Assembly (NCBI GenBank): GCA_035578905.1
Contig: JAQJVL010000112.1
Coordinates: 372,001-436,000 of the forward strand
From: Stictocephala bisonia
Lineage: Eukaryota; Arthropoda; Insecta; Hemiptera; Membracidae
DNA: 64,000 nt
Reading direction: 5' to 3'
Positions 26,770-41,700 of this stretch are shown here, piece by piece; within the stretch, counting starts at the first letter, position 1; each line of letters starts with the position of its first letter. The notes beneath the pieces are model-generated. The model was not told where the DNA came from and did no database searches. It was given only the letters and a program-made list of their open reading frames with translations. Both the position numbers and the translations under genes were made by a program.

Positions 26770-29700
26770 GTATGTCTTCCTCCCTTACACGTACTATAGT
26801 AGATGACATAGCGATTAATGTAGTTGTTCTTAAAATTAAAAAAAGAAAATAGTACACACGCACGTTACTTTTACTGAATTACTAGAAAACATTTGTTGAC
26901 TGTCAAAATAAAAAAAGAAAAAAACTCCAACTAACTAAAAATATATAAAATAATTGTAAGATTATTAATGGAAAATTGCTTTTCTTTAATATAGTTTTGG
27001 TCATAAGACTGTTCAGTTACACTCCTAAACATCCAGTAAATGTTATTAACGGCTTTAAAACATTATATTAATAACAAAATAAATAGTATAGTTAGCGTAC
27101 CATTGGATTTGTTAACTTATGCATTTCAGAAATACAATATTATATTACAAAAAGTAAAAATATACCAAATATATCTTACTAGCTGAACCCGGCGGACGTT
27201 GTCTCGCCTTTCATTTTTCATTGACATACCAAAATAAAGCAATAACAAGAATTATAGAAAAAACATTATTTATTAAATGAGTGCAAGAGGGTAAACTACA
27301 ATAAATCAAAACATATACAGTACTGTTGTTGTGAGAACTTCAATCTGCTTATGGCATGTGAAACTACATTAAACCACACAGCCATATGTTTTTTGTAAAC
27401 AATTCAGATTCTCCATTTGAATAACATGGGATTTTTGGAGCCCGTGGGGCGGGACCCTGTAAACGGATCTGCATCAAACTTCACAGAAACCATCTCGGGA
27501 GTATACAGGACAACGTCCTAAAGTTTCTTGGTGATCGGTTGGATGGTTTGGCAGCGCATAAACTTCAAACATATATATATCCCATACAAACATCCTCTTT
27601 TATAAATATAGATTCGTTTAAAAAAAACCCTCAAATATGTAGAATCCTATGTTATCAAGTATTTTTCAGTATCCTTATTTATATACTTCAATATATTCTT
27701 ATTGAAATGAATAAAACCATTTAATTCTTCTTGTAAATAAACTAGCCTACCTCATATATACTGCATATCGATGTAATTTTATAGTGTAAATAATTATACA
27801 TTTTTTTCACAGAACAGGAACAAAGTTTCTCAATTTAACCCTTTATAATTGGATACTTAAACTTTGACTTATGTTATTATTCATATCAATGTCACTAACA
27901 TAAAAACCATGTTGAATCCTGAAATGTACGCTCAACCATTGAAACAAAGTATTTAGGACATTATTTTATGGTGTATTTAGGTGTTATATTTTCGGGGAGT
28001 CATAGAAGTAATACTTTTATTAACACATTATTAGTAATATGTTTTTATATAGGAAGAAATTGGAATAGCGACCTACTTTCCTTTTTTTGTAAATTAAACA
28101 TAGTTGTCATTTTAAAATATTTACATTTGAGAATAGCAGCATGAAACATTAATATAATGTCGGAGGGATCGCCTTATTTAGTAGAACTACTTTTAACCTA
28201 TAACTACGGAAAGTTATTTAACAAGATAATTGATTATTGTTTTCTTGTTGTTGTTAAAATAACTTGTAAGTTCCAGCTAAGTAACATAACAAAATAATAC
28301 TTTCTTCTTTTACTTCCATTAGTTTAGAATTAATTCAATAGTAGTGATAAACAAAATGTCCAAACTTGTAAAATATCAAATAGTAATCAATGCAACTTTC
28401 AGTGTTAGCAGATACGCAGAATACTTATTTTTAATAATTATTGATTGGAATTGTCAGTCCATTTATATTTTAAACGTTTATTAATCTATTGTTAAGGAAT
28501 ACTACCTAAGTTTTGTACCAATAAGTACTTTTTAAATCATGTACGACTACCAATAAATATTGATCATGAATATGTTATTCAATACTAAAGAACCATGTTC
28601 ATGTTTTGAAGGGTTTTGGTTAACTGAGATGTTTTATCATGCATTTCTTGAACATACCTTGTACTTATAAAGCGTACTTTTACCTTAAACTATAGTTTGC
28701 GCTAATGAGTCAATATATTGCACAGCTTAATTACAGTGTGTAAAAAAAATATTTTTTTTAGTACTTCAAATGGCAGTTTAAGTGTAGTTTATATTTTGAT
28801 ACTATATTTAATTGAACAACAATAAATAATAAATAACCACAAATAACCAATAACCAAAAACCTCAGTTGGGTGGTATTATTTGTATATTTAAATTTGAAC
28901 TTATTTAAATGAAAGGATATTTATCTCCTTCCTACATATTGTATTATTCTTACATTTTGATATAGCTGTACGTAGGGAAAGTATTGTTACTCATTCGTAG
29001 TAAAACTTCTCTCAATAGGTAATCTAAAAAAATTTTATTTAATCACTAAGGTTTTTAAATTTTAATCTTAGCGATTTTTCCTATTTATTTACTAAGGGAA
29101 GTCACTTTTCATGTTTGCATTCCTTAGTATAAATTTATTGAGCAATTTCTCACATATTATAATAATTTGTGTAGGCCGGTGGCCGAGCGGTCTAAAGCGT
29201 CGGGGCTTTGAGGAATGGGTAGAGTAAGGTTAAGAAAGAGATAGGCATTTTCTTAATAAAAAAAGTAATTACCACTAAGACAATTTACCTTATTTTACAT
29301 CAAAGTTATAAGAAAAATTATACGTTCGATTGTTGGTCATCCTCATTCTCAATGTTGACTCTTCTTCTTTTCACACATATTCTCCATATGTTGAAAAATA
29401 CTAAACGAATATTATCTGCTATGTTGTTAGCCATTTTTATAAGTTTAATTTTTAATTATTATTAATTAACTTTAATTATTATTAATTTAACTTAAATTAT
29501 TAATTAAGTGTGCTATGTTTATAACTTTATTAACATTATCCAAATAAAGTGCTTACATAGTGCATGAATATTATTTTACATTTAATAACGTAACTGTTTT
29601 GTACAATTATCAAATTTTAATATCCTGACGAGCAAAACAATCAGACATTTCAAGGTTCAAACTTCATTTGAAACATCAATAATCTGGTAATATTGTCTAT

Positions 29701-32700
29701 CCTATGATTTTTTTTATATTATTATAAAGGAGATTCAGTTTTTTACTTAACCTGTGCCTACTGAGAAAAAGATTTCTATTAGTTTGTGTCGGTTTATTAA
29801 GAATTAAGTTACTAGTTAAGGATCACATACAGAACTATTTAGAAAGATGATAGTATATTATTAAATTTATTTTTAGGACTATTTGTTTAGTAGTTTCATT
29901 CTAGTTTCCGGTCTTATTAGTAGTTGGTTTGGTTCACATTTCAGAGGATATTGTAGTTTAACGACATTTTGTTTAAATAGATCTTGTACAAGCTGTTGTT
30001 TATATAGTGGCTGATGGCACGCTGTAATATATTTGTTTAGTAGTTTCATTCTAGTTTCCGGTCTTATTAGTAGTTGGTTGGTTCACATTTCAGAAGATAT
30101 AGTAGTTTAACGACATTTTGTTTAAATAGATCTTGTATAAGCTGTTGTTTATATAGTGGCTGATGGTACGCTGTAATATATTTGTTTAGTAGTTTCATTC
30201 TACTTTCCGGTCTTATTAGTAGTTGGTTTGGTTCACATTTCAGAGGATATAGTAGTTTGACGACATTTTGTTTAAATAGATCTTGTATAAGCTGTTGTTT
30301 ATATAGTGGCTGATGGTACGCTGTAATATATTTGTTTAGTAGTTTCATTCTAGTTTTCGGTCTTATTATTAGTTGGTTTGGTTCACATTTCAGAGGATAT
30401 AGTAGTTTAACGACATTTTGTTTAAATAGATCTTGTATAAGCTGTTGTTTATATAGTGGCTGATGGTACGCTGTAATATATTTGTTTAGTAGTTTCATTC
30501 TAGTTTCCGGTCTTATTAGTAGTTGGTTTGGTTCACATTTGAGAGGATATAGTAGTTTGACGACATTTTGTTTAAATAGATCTTGTATAAGCTGTTGTTT
30601 ATATAGTGGCTGATGGTACGCTGTAATATATTTGTTTAGTAGTTTCATTCTAGTTTCCGGTCTTATTATTAGTTGGTTTGGTTCACATTTCAGAGGATAT
30701 AGTAGTTTGACGACATTTTGTTTAAATAGATCTTGTATAAGCTGTTGTTTATATAGTGGCTGATGGTACGCTGTAATATATTTGTTTAGTAGTTTCATTC
30801 TAGTTTTCGGTCTTATTATTAGTTGGTTTGGTTCACATTTCAGAGGATATAGTAGTTTAACGACATTTTGTTTAAATAGATCTTGTATAAGCTGTTGTTT
30901 ATATAGTGGCTGATGGTACGCTGTAATATATTTGTTTAGTAGTTTCATTCTAGTTTCCGGTTTTTAGTAGTTGGTTTATGGTTATCATTTTGAGAGATAT
31001 AGTAATTTGACACAATAGTATTAAACAAGATCCATAACCAAAACTCGTTGTTTATATATGCTATGTATTAAATATGAACTTTTTAAAAGAAGTTTTCTCC
31101 TTCTACATAGTTTTCACATTTTGATATAGCTACGTATGGAATATTGTTCACCATTTCAGAGATCTAATAGTAGTTTAAAGACATTTTTTTAATATAATCT
31201 TTTAAATTAACTGCGTTTTTTTTCTATTTATTACTAAGGAATATGTTTTATGTTGCTTCTTTATTTTTACCTTTATTATAATTTGTGTGGCCGGTGCACA
31301 AATTTCAGAGGGATAAGGTTAGAAAAGATAAGGCATTTTTTATAAAAAAATATGTACACTAAGCTTTTTTTTTACATGCAAGTTAAACGAGAAATTATAC
31401 GTTGATTAGTTGTCATCTCATTCTAATGTTATCTTCTCTTTTATATATTCTCGTATTGTTCACAATTCTAAACGAATATTAGTATGTTTAAGCATTTTTT
31501 AAATTAATTTTTAATTATAACTTTGTTTAATATATGTGAATTACCTGTAATTATTTTGTTCTATGTTTTAACATTCTATTTCCGAATTAATATTTGTTTC
31601 ACATTTCAGAATATATTTAATTTAACGACATTTTTTTTAAATATATATCTTTAATACCAGCCTAGTGTTTTAAGGTTCACTATTAGAACATCAATAATCT
31701 GTTTAGTATTTCATCTATGTTTTTCTTATATTATAGGTTAGTTTGTTACAATTTCCTAGAGAAATAGATTTTATAGAATTTTGTGTTTATAAGAATTATA
31801 CTAGTTGTAATAATATATTAGAGATGATAGTACGCTTAATATATTTTAGATTTTTAGTAGTTTCATTCTAGTTTCCGGTCTTATTAGTAGTTGGTTTGGT
31901 TCACATTTCAGAGGATAGTAGTTTAACGACATTTTGTTTAAATATATCTTGTATAAGCTGTTGTTTATATAGTGGCTGATGGTACGCTGTAATATATTTG
32001 TTTAGTAGTTTCATTCTAGTTTCCGGTCTTATTAGTAGTTGGTTTGGTTCACATTTCAGAGGATATAGTAGTTTAACGACATTTTGTTTAAATAGATCTT
32101 GTATAAGCTGTTGTTTATATAGTGGCTGATGGTACGCTGTAATATATTTGTTTAGTAGTTTCATTCTAGTTTCCGGCCTTATTAGTAGTTGGTTTGGTTC
32201 ACATTTCAGAGGATATTGTAGTTTAACGACATTTTGTTTAAATATATCTTGTATAAGCTGTTGTTTATATAGTGGCTGATGGCACGCTGTAATATATTTG
32301 TTTAGTAGTTTCATTCTAGTTTCCGGTCTTATTAGTAGTTGGTTTGGTTCACATTTCAGAGGATATAGTAGTTTAACGACATTTTGTTTAAATATATCTT
32401 GTATAAGCTGTTGTTTATATAGTGGCTGATGGTACGCTGTAATATATTTGTTTAGTAGTTTCATTCTAGTTTCCGGTCTTATTAGTAGTTGGTTGGTTCA
32501 CATTTCAGAGGATATTGTAGTTTAACGACATTTTGTTTAAATATATCTTGTATAAGCTGTTGTTTATATAGTGGCTGATGGTACGCTGTAATATATTTGT
32601 TAGTAGTTTCATTCTACTTTCCGGTCTTATTAGTAGTTGGTTGGTTCACATTTCAGAGGATATTGTAGTTTAACGACATTTTGTTTAAATATATCTTGTA

Positions 32701-35700
32701 TAAGCTGTTGTTTATATAGTGGCTGATGGTACGCTGTAATATATTTGTTTAGTAGTTTCATTCTACTTTCCGGTCTTATTAGTAGTTGGTTGGTTCACAT
32801 TTCAGAGGATATTGTAGTTTAACGACATTTTGTTTAAATAGATCTTGTATAAGCTGTTGTTTATATAGTGGCTGATGGTACGCTGTAATATATTTGTTTA
32901 GTAGTTTCATTCTACTTTCCGGTCTTATTAGTAGTTGGTTGGTTCACATTTCGGAGGATATAGTAGTTTAACGACATTTTGTTTAAATAGATCTTGTATA
33001 AGCTGTTGTTTATATAGTGGCTGATGGTACGCTGTAATATATTTGTTAGTAGTTTCATTCTACTTTCCGGTCTTATTAGTAGTTGGTTGGTTCACATTTC
33101 AGAGGATATTGTAGTTTAACGACATTTTGTTTAAATAGATCTTGTATAAGCTGTTGTTTATATAGTGGCTGATGGTACGCTGTAATATATTTGTTAGTAG
33201 TTTCATTCTACTTTCCGGTCTTATTAGTAGTTGGTTGGTTCACATTTCAGATGATATTGTAGTTTAACGACATTTTGTTTAAATAGATCTTGTATAAGCT
33301 GTTGTTTATATAGTGGCTGATGGTACGCTGTAATATATTTGTTTATTAGTTTCATTCTACTTTCCGGTCTTATTAGTAGTTGGTTGGTTCACATTTCAGA
33401 GGATATTGTAGTTTAACGACATTTTGTTTAAATAGATCTTGTATAAGCTGTTGTTTATATAGTGGCTAATGGTACGCTATAATATATTTGTTAGTAGTTT
33501 CATTCTACTTTCCGGTCTTATTAGTAGTTGGTTGGTTCACATTTCAGAGGATATCGTAGTTTAACGACATTTTGTTTAAATAGATCTTGTATAAGCTGTT
33601 GTTTATATAGTGGCTGATGGTACGCTGTAATATATTTGTTAGTAGTTTCATTCTACTTTCCGGTCTTATTTGTAGTTGGTTGGTTCACATTTCAGAGGAT
33701 ATTGTAGTTTAACGACATTTTGTTTAAATAGATCTTGTATAAGCTGTTGTTTATATAGTGGCTGATGGTACGCTGTAATATATTTTTTAGTAGTTTCATT
33801 CTACTTTCCGGTCTTATTAGTAGTTGGTTGGTTCACATTTCAGAGGATATTGTAGTTTAACGACATTTTGTTTAAATAGATCTTGTATAAGCTGTTGTTT
33901 ATATAGTGGCTGATGGTACGCTGTAATATATTTGTTTAGTAGTTTCATTCTACTTTCCGGTCTTATTAGTAGTTGGTTGGTTCACATTTCAGAGGATATT
34001 GTAGTTTAACGACATTTTGTTTAAATAGATCTTGTATAAGCTGTTGTTTATATAGTGGCTGATGGTACGCTGTAATATATTTGTTAGTAGTTTCATTCTA
34101 CTTTCCGGTCTTATTAGTAGTTGGTTGGTTCACATTTCAGAGGATATTGTAGTTTAACGACATTTTGTTTAAATAGATCTTGTATAAGCTGTTGTTTATA
34201 TAGTGGCTGATGGTACGCTGTAATATATTTTTACTGGAGAGTGATGATCCCGACGGTAAAGGGAATGATGTAATAATGTTTACTGGGCAGCCAGCCGTCC
34301 AGTTATATCACTGCACTGTCCCATCCCAGACACAGAACAGCACCACGATCTTTTCCGAGACCATCCGAGAGTACCCGACTTTCTGTGGAAATTTTTCGTA
34401 CCTGCTTACACTGACAATATGTATTTATCACATTAATAAAGAATAAATTTATAAATTTTTAACTTTAAATTAATAAAAATAACTTAACTTTCTATAACAA
34501 CTAGAATTTAAATATATCGACTACAAGGTAATATTATTTAAACATCTATATCAACTTTTCCATAAAATTAATAATAAATAAATACGCTGTATAAATTCAC
34601 ATAATATAGCTAAAGTAAATTCTTATTTACTAAAGAAAAGGAGATTTTTTTATCGTTGGTTCATTATTAACTAAACCTTTTAAGTAATTATTCATATAAT
34701 TTCTTTCTAATGCACCAAGATAATTATAGTTTTGATCTTCTGTTAGTACATTATTGCAAAGGTGGGGAAACTATAGTCCTTTGGACAATGCTTCAGACAT
34801 TCATTTTTAATTAAAAGGTTTTATTTACTAGTTAGTAACGAACCATCACATGTAAAGAGTTCTGCTTTTTTGAAAATTTGTAATCCGATTAAACCAGATT
34901 AGTACTTATTTAGACAAATTATGTTTTATTTGAATATGTCAATAAAATGTAACAAATGTTGTATTATTTCATGGGAGTGTTTTAAAAATAAATAATTTGT
35001 AGTACGATTGCAAAGAATTAATATGTAATGCCATTACAAAGAATCAAAATGTAATACGATTACAAAGAACCAATATGTAATACGATTACAAAGAATTAGT
35101 ATGTAATACGATTAAAAGAATCAATATGTAATACGATTACAAAGAATCAATATGTAATGCGATTACAAAGAATCAATATATAATACGATTACAAAGAATC
35201 AATATGTAATACGATTAGAAAGAATCAATATGTAATACGATTACAAGGAACCAATATGTAATACGATTACTAAGAATCAATATATAATACAATTACCAAG
35301 AATCAATATGTAAAACGATTACAAAGAATCAGTATGTAATACGATTACAAAGAATAAATATATAATACTATTACAAAGAATCAATATGTAATACGATTAC
35401 GATTAAGGCCTCTCATTAATTTTAAATTTTATTGGATTGAAAGTTTTGAAAGATGGGTGGATCAGCCATTGAGCTAGTTTCTAACGGATGGGACATCGAG
35501 CCTAGTGTCTGAAAAATAGATAGATGTGTAACTGCATATACTGCTTAAAGGGCGGTTGGGTGGGTTACCGTGTTTAGTGTCTGAGGGGGAATAGATGGAT
35601 CACTGAGCTTAGTAGGTGGGTCATTGAGCCTTTTTCCTGAATGGTGGGTGGGTCATTGAACCTATTTCTGAAGTGTGGTTGTAGTGGGTGGGTGGGTGGG

Positions 35701-38700
35701 TTATTGAGCCTATTTTCTGAAGGGCCAAGTGTCTGTAGTGGGGATGGGTCATAGAGCTTAGTGTCTGAAGGATGAGTGGATGGGTCATAGAGCTTAGTGT
35801 CTGAAGGATGAGTGGATGGGTCATAGAGCTTAGTGTCTGAAGGATCAGTGGATTCCCAATACGAAAACACACAATATAACATAAGATACACTTTATTTTC
35901 TGGGTTAAGGAAAATAATGTCATTTTTTAAACAGTAGAATTCTAATTTGGTAGTACAAAACAAATTATACCGAAAATATATAAAATATATACAAAAAATA
36001 CATACAAAATATACAGACACAAAAAATATAGCAAAATATTATAAGTGATTTTTATTTAAAATAAAAATAATTAACTTTTGTTTATCTAAGTGTACAAACA
36101 AGTTAAGCGTTGACAAGAAGTTTTTGTTTCCCTCCACTTAAAAGCTCCGACACATCAACAGGCATTACGATAAAGACAGCCATTAACTCTAAGAGGTTTA
36201 CTCCCTCAGCCCGAGTCATACAATACTCCCCTCACACCCTTCCACCCACGTCTTGCTTCCATCAACAACCAGCCATGCAAGCCTTGCTTCTATAGTATTG
36301 TAGTTCTGTAAAAACAACAATATTAAAGTATTGAATATTCATTTTGTATTAATAAATCAGTAAGATTTTTCACTAAAACTTGTCTTGTAAGACTAAATGT
36401 TGCCATACAAAGAGAGTAAACGATATCAACCCTCTTTTTAAAATAAGTTAAAAGAATGGGGCTAGAACATATTTAAAAATTAAAATGTCTATATAGAAAA
36501 AAACAAAAATTGGCTTACACAAGAGGTAATAAATTATTTATAGTCTATATTACTATAAAATACTAAGTATACCTACTTACTATTTTTGTATCACACTTTT
36601 TTTAAGTATTATATTATTGTTCTTAATATAATAATATAATAACCCCTTATACACCCCTTGTGTATAAGGGGTTGAAGTAGCACAAGTTGAAACTTAAAAA
36701 TGCATCAGCTGCAGTTTCAGGGTACGTTCACTACTAAGAGTTTCCTGTACGTATTTTCAGTTGCCATAACAATTATTCATTCATAAGATGATATAATATA
36801 ATACAGTAAACAATACAATATAAAGGGGAGTAACGAGTACGAAAATAAACAGCAAAAAATCACTTCTTACTCTTTAACTAGGGGAGATTTTAAACCTTAG
36901 AAAATGGGAAGTTAATTATAGTTAGTCATATAAGCTAGCTCTACAGCTTTTATGCTCTTTTTCTAAGTATAAGGTAGCCTTTATTTTCTATCACAATCAA
37001 TAAAGTTACGTTGAAAGTTTATATTTCACTTCCTATTGCTAAAAATGTTATGATTATTTACCCAATTAATATAACTTTTGAAATATCGTTGATTACATAA
37101 AGTATCATATATTGTTTACAGTACAAATAAACGTCACACAACACAAATTAATTACAATATAAGGGCAAAATGCACAAATATTTGTGAAAATACCATATTA
37201 TTTGTGCATTTTGTACTTGTGTTGTAATATATTTATGCATTTTGTGCTTATATTATAATAAATTTTGTGATGTTTATTTGTACTGTATTGTACAAATTGT
37301 ATTGTAAACGTAATATAATAATAAAAAAATTATATATATATTATTTCACGTATTAAATTGGCTATGTAATCTGTAGTTTATTTTCTGGAGCTCACTGCAT
37401 TTTTTTATTAAATTTATATAATAATTATTATTATGTTCCTTAATTGGATGGGAGGATTATGAAAGAGTATATTGTAACATATGGGTGATAAATATATGCA
37501 CTTTACCTAAGTACTAATCTACTAGAGCTGTACAAATATATACACTTTTCCTAAGTACTAATCTACTAGAGCTGTACAAATATATACACTTTTCCTAAGT
37601 ACTAATCTACTAGAGCTGTAAAAATATATACACTTTTCCTAAGTACTAATCTACTAGAGCTGTACAAATATATGCACTTTTCCTAAGTACTAATCTACTA
37701 GAACTGTACAAATATATACACTTTTCCTAAGTACTAATATACTAGAGCTGTACAAATATATGCACTTTTCCTAAGTACTAATCTACTAGAGCTGTACAAA
37801 TATATGCACTTTTCCTAAGTACTAATCTACTAGAGCTGTACAAATATATACACTTTTCTTATTACTAATCTACTAGAGCTGTAAAAATATATACACTTTT
37901 CCTAAGTACTAATCTACTAGAGCTGTACTAATATATGCACTTTTCCTAAGTACTAATCTACTAGAGCTGTACAAATATATGCACTTTTCCTAAGTACTAA
38001 TCTACTAGAGCTGTACAAATATATACACTTTTCTTATTACTAATCTACTAGAGCTGTACAAATATATGCACTTTTCCTAAGTACTAATCTACTAGAGCTG
38101 TACAAATATATGCACTTTTCTTATTACTAATCTACTAGAGCTGTAAAAATATATACACTTTTCCTAAGTACTAATCTACTAGAGCTGTACAAATATATGC
38201 ACTTTTCCTAAGTACTAATCTACTAGAGCTGTACAAATATATGCACTTTTCTTATTACTAATCTACTAGAGCTGTACAAATATATACACTTTTCCTAAGT
38301 ACTAATCTACTAGAGCTGTACAAATATATGCACTTTTCTTATTACTAATCTACTAGAGCTGTAAAAATATATACACTTTTCCTAAGTACTAATCTACTAG
38401 AGCTGTACAAATATATGCACTTTTCCTAAGTACTAATCTACTAGAGCTGTACAAATATATGCACTTTTCTTATTACTAATCTACTAGAGCTGTAAAAATA
38501 TATACACTTTTCCTAAGTACTAATCTACTAGAGCTGTACAAATATATGCACTTTTCCTAAGTACTAATCTACTAGAGCTGTAAAAATATATACACTTTTC
38601 CTAAGTACTAATATACTAGATCTGTACAAATATATACACTTTTCTTATTACTAATCTACTAGAGCTGTACAAATATATGCACTTTTCCTAAGTACTAATC

Positions 38701-41700
38701 TACTAGAGCTGTACAAATATATGCACTTTTCTTATTACTAATCTACTAGAGCTGTAAAAATATATACACTTTTCCTAAGTACTAATCTACTAGAGCTGTA
38801 CAAATATATGCACTTTTCCTAAGTACTAATCTACTAGAGCTGTACAAATATATGCACTTTTCTTATTACTAATCTACTAGAGTTGTAAAAATATATACAC
38901 TTTTCCTAAGTACTAATCTACTAGAGCTGTACAAATATATGCACTTTTCTTATTACTAATCTACTAGAGCTGTAAAAATATATACACTTTTCCTAAGTAC
39001 TAATCTACTAGAGCTGTACAAATATATACATTTTTCCTAAGTACTTATAAGTACTAATCTACTAGAGCTATACAAATATATGCACTTTTCCTAAGTACTA
39101 ATCTACTAGAGATGTACAAATATATGCACTTTTCCTAAGTACTAATCTACTAGAGCTGTACAAATATATACACTTTTCCTAAGTACTAATCTACTAGAGC
39201 TGTACAAATATATACACTTTTCCTAAGTACTTATAAGTACTAATCTACTAGAGCTATACAAATATATGCACTTTTCCTAAGTACTAATCTACTAGAGCTG
39301 TACAAATATATGCACTTTTCCTAAGTACTAATCTACTAGAGCTGTACAAATATATGCACTTTTCCTAAGTACTTATCTACTAGAGCTGTACAAATACATG
39401 CACTTTTCCTAAGTACTAATCTACTAGATCTGTACAAATATATGCACTTTTCCTAAGTACTTATCTACTAGAGCTGTACAAATACATGCACTTTTCCTAA
39501 GTACTTATCTACTAGAGCTGTACAAATACATGCACTTTTCCTAAGTACTAATCTACTAGATCTGTACAAATATATGCACTTTTCCTAAGTACTAATCTAC
39601 TAGATCTGTACAAATATATGCACTTTTCCTAAGTACTAATCTACTAGATCTGTACAAATATATGCACTTTTCCTAAGTACTAATCTACTAGAGCTGTACA
39701 AATATATGCACTTTTCCTAAGTACTTATCTACTAGAGCTGTACAAATACATGCACTTTTCCTAAGTACTAATCTACTAGATCTGTACAAATATATGCACT
39801 TTTCCTAAGTACTAATCTACTAGATCTGTACAAATATATGCACTTTTCCTAAGTACTAATCTACTAGAGCTGTACAAATATATGCACTTTTCCTAAGTAC
39901 TAATCTACTAGAGCTGTACAAATATATGCACTTTTCCTAAGTACTAATCTACTAGAGCTGTACAAATATATACACTTTTCCTAAGTACTAATCTACTAGA
40001 GCTGTACAAATATATACACTTTTCCTAAGTACTAATCTACTAGAGCTGTACAAATATATACACTTTTCCTAAGTACTAATCTACTAGAGCTGTACAAATA
40101 TATGCACTTTTCCTAAGTACTAATCTACTAGAGCTGTACAAATATATGCACTTTTCCTAAGTACTAATCTACTAGAGCTGTACAAATATATGCACTTTTC
40201 CTAAGTACTAATCTACTAGAGCTGTACAAATATATGCACTTTTCCTAAGTACTAATCTACTAGAGCTGCACAAATATATGCAATTTTCCTAAGTACTAAT
40301 CTACTAGAGCTGTACAAATATATGCACTTTTCCTAAGTACTAATCTACTAGAGCTGCACAAATATATGCACTTTTCCTAAGTACTAATCTACTAGAGCTG
40401 TACAAATACATGCACTTTTCCTAGTACAAATACATGCACTTTTCCTAAGTACTAATCTACTAGAGCTGTACAAATAGTACTCCATAAAATGGGGGAAAGT
40501 ATCACAACCATCCAGGAAAACTCACAGGAACAGTAGTTCAGCTCTCTTTGTAGTCTCAAAAGCAAATAAGTTGAGTTTTAATAAAAAATTGTTGATTTTA
40601 GTACTATTTTAAAATGATTTTCATTTACTATACTGTAGTATTTTAATAGAAATACATTTTTACTTAATTTAAAATAAATATATTTTTATAGATATAATAC
40701 TTTATTGGAATTGTTATAAAATAACAACATGTTGCTTAGCAATTTTTTAAAACGTTTATGTTACAACAGCTGTATAGATTTGGGCAACTGCGATTTAACA
40801 AACTTCTGCCACACTTGCCCAAATCTACCACAAGTACATGAAAATACAACTTAAGTTTTCCGGTTCAAAACATTAAACACTGGTCTGTATTTCAATTTTA
40901 AATTGCTTACGTGCATGTAAAATAGCAAAAGATAATATTAGCTTGTAATGGAAATGAAAAATAAAATAATTTTAGTTCATACAAGATTTTTTCACTATAT
41001 TTTACCAAAGTATTTTGCAAAGGTATTTTGATAAATAGCATAAATTCATTTCAAATTTAATTTGATATTTTACAAAAAAAAATATTATATATGGGTCATA
41101 TGAATATAATTATAAACATTTGCAGGATTAATATATAAATGTTTTACATATTTACTGCCAAATAGTTTTAGATTTTACTTAGGCAAAAAAGCATTACAAT
41201 TACTTTATAACTCGTAAGTAATACATCTCCTTATGTTATTATAAATTGAAATGTTATATTACTACTTTATAATATGAATATAAACATGAATTTTCGTTAC
41301 ACTTTATGCGCATTCCATTACCATAGGTGTCACAAACCGTTAACATGGCGAAGGCTTTGATACGGTGCATTGCTGACATGAATCAAACAGTTTCCACAGT
41401 TACCAAAGGGTAAATACGCAAACAGACGTAGTTACAGAGTTTCTGTATCACTGTCATGTAGACTGGTAGTTACGTATTGTGAGGGGTTGTGTGTTACAAT
41501 CATACGTTCAATAGAAATCATTTCAATAAATGAATAAAACAAAGTTCATTCCACATATAATACAATTTGACAAAACATGGTGATTAAGGAACATAACTAA
41601 CCACTGTTCCCAATAATTGTAGGTAGTTCACAAATTTTCAAACACAAAATAAATTAATTTACGTTCAGTTTACTATAAAATAATGAGTAGACGTGAAGCT

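Noticed and set aside
26561..26806. 81-codon frame over coding exon 1
   Set aside because: It is out of frame with the signal peptide and runs through the GTATGT donor into the intron; at most an upstream ORF.
30067..32464. Antisense 293- and 187-codon frames as real repeat-protein genes
   Set aside because: They arise because the satellite period is 150 bp; most units in the same array are frameshifted. Kept only as a finding to test.
35574..36020. Antisense 148- and 100-codon frames
   Set aside because: They are translations of the 36-bp minisatellite plus AT-rich flank; no independent motif.
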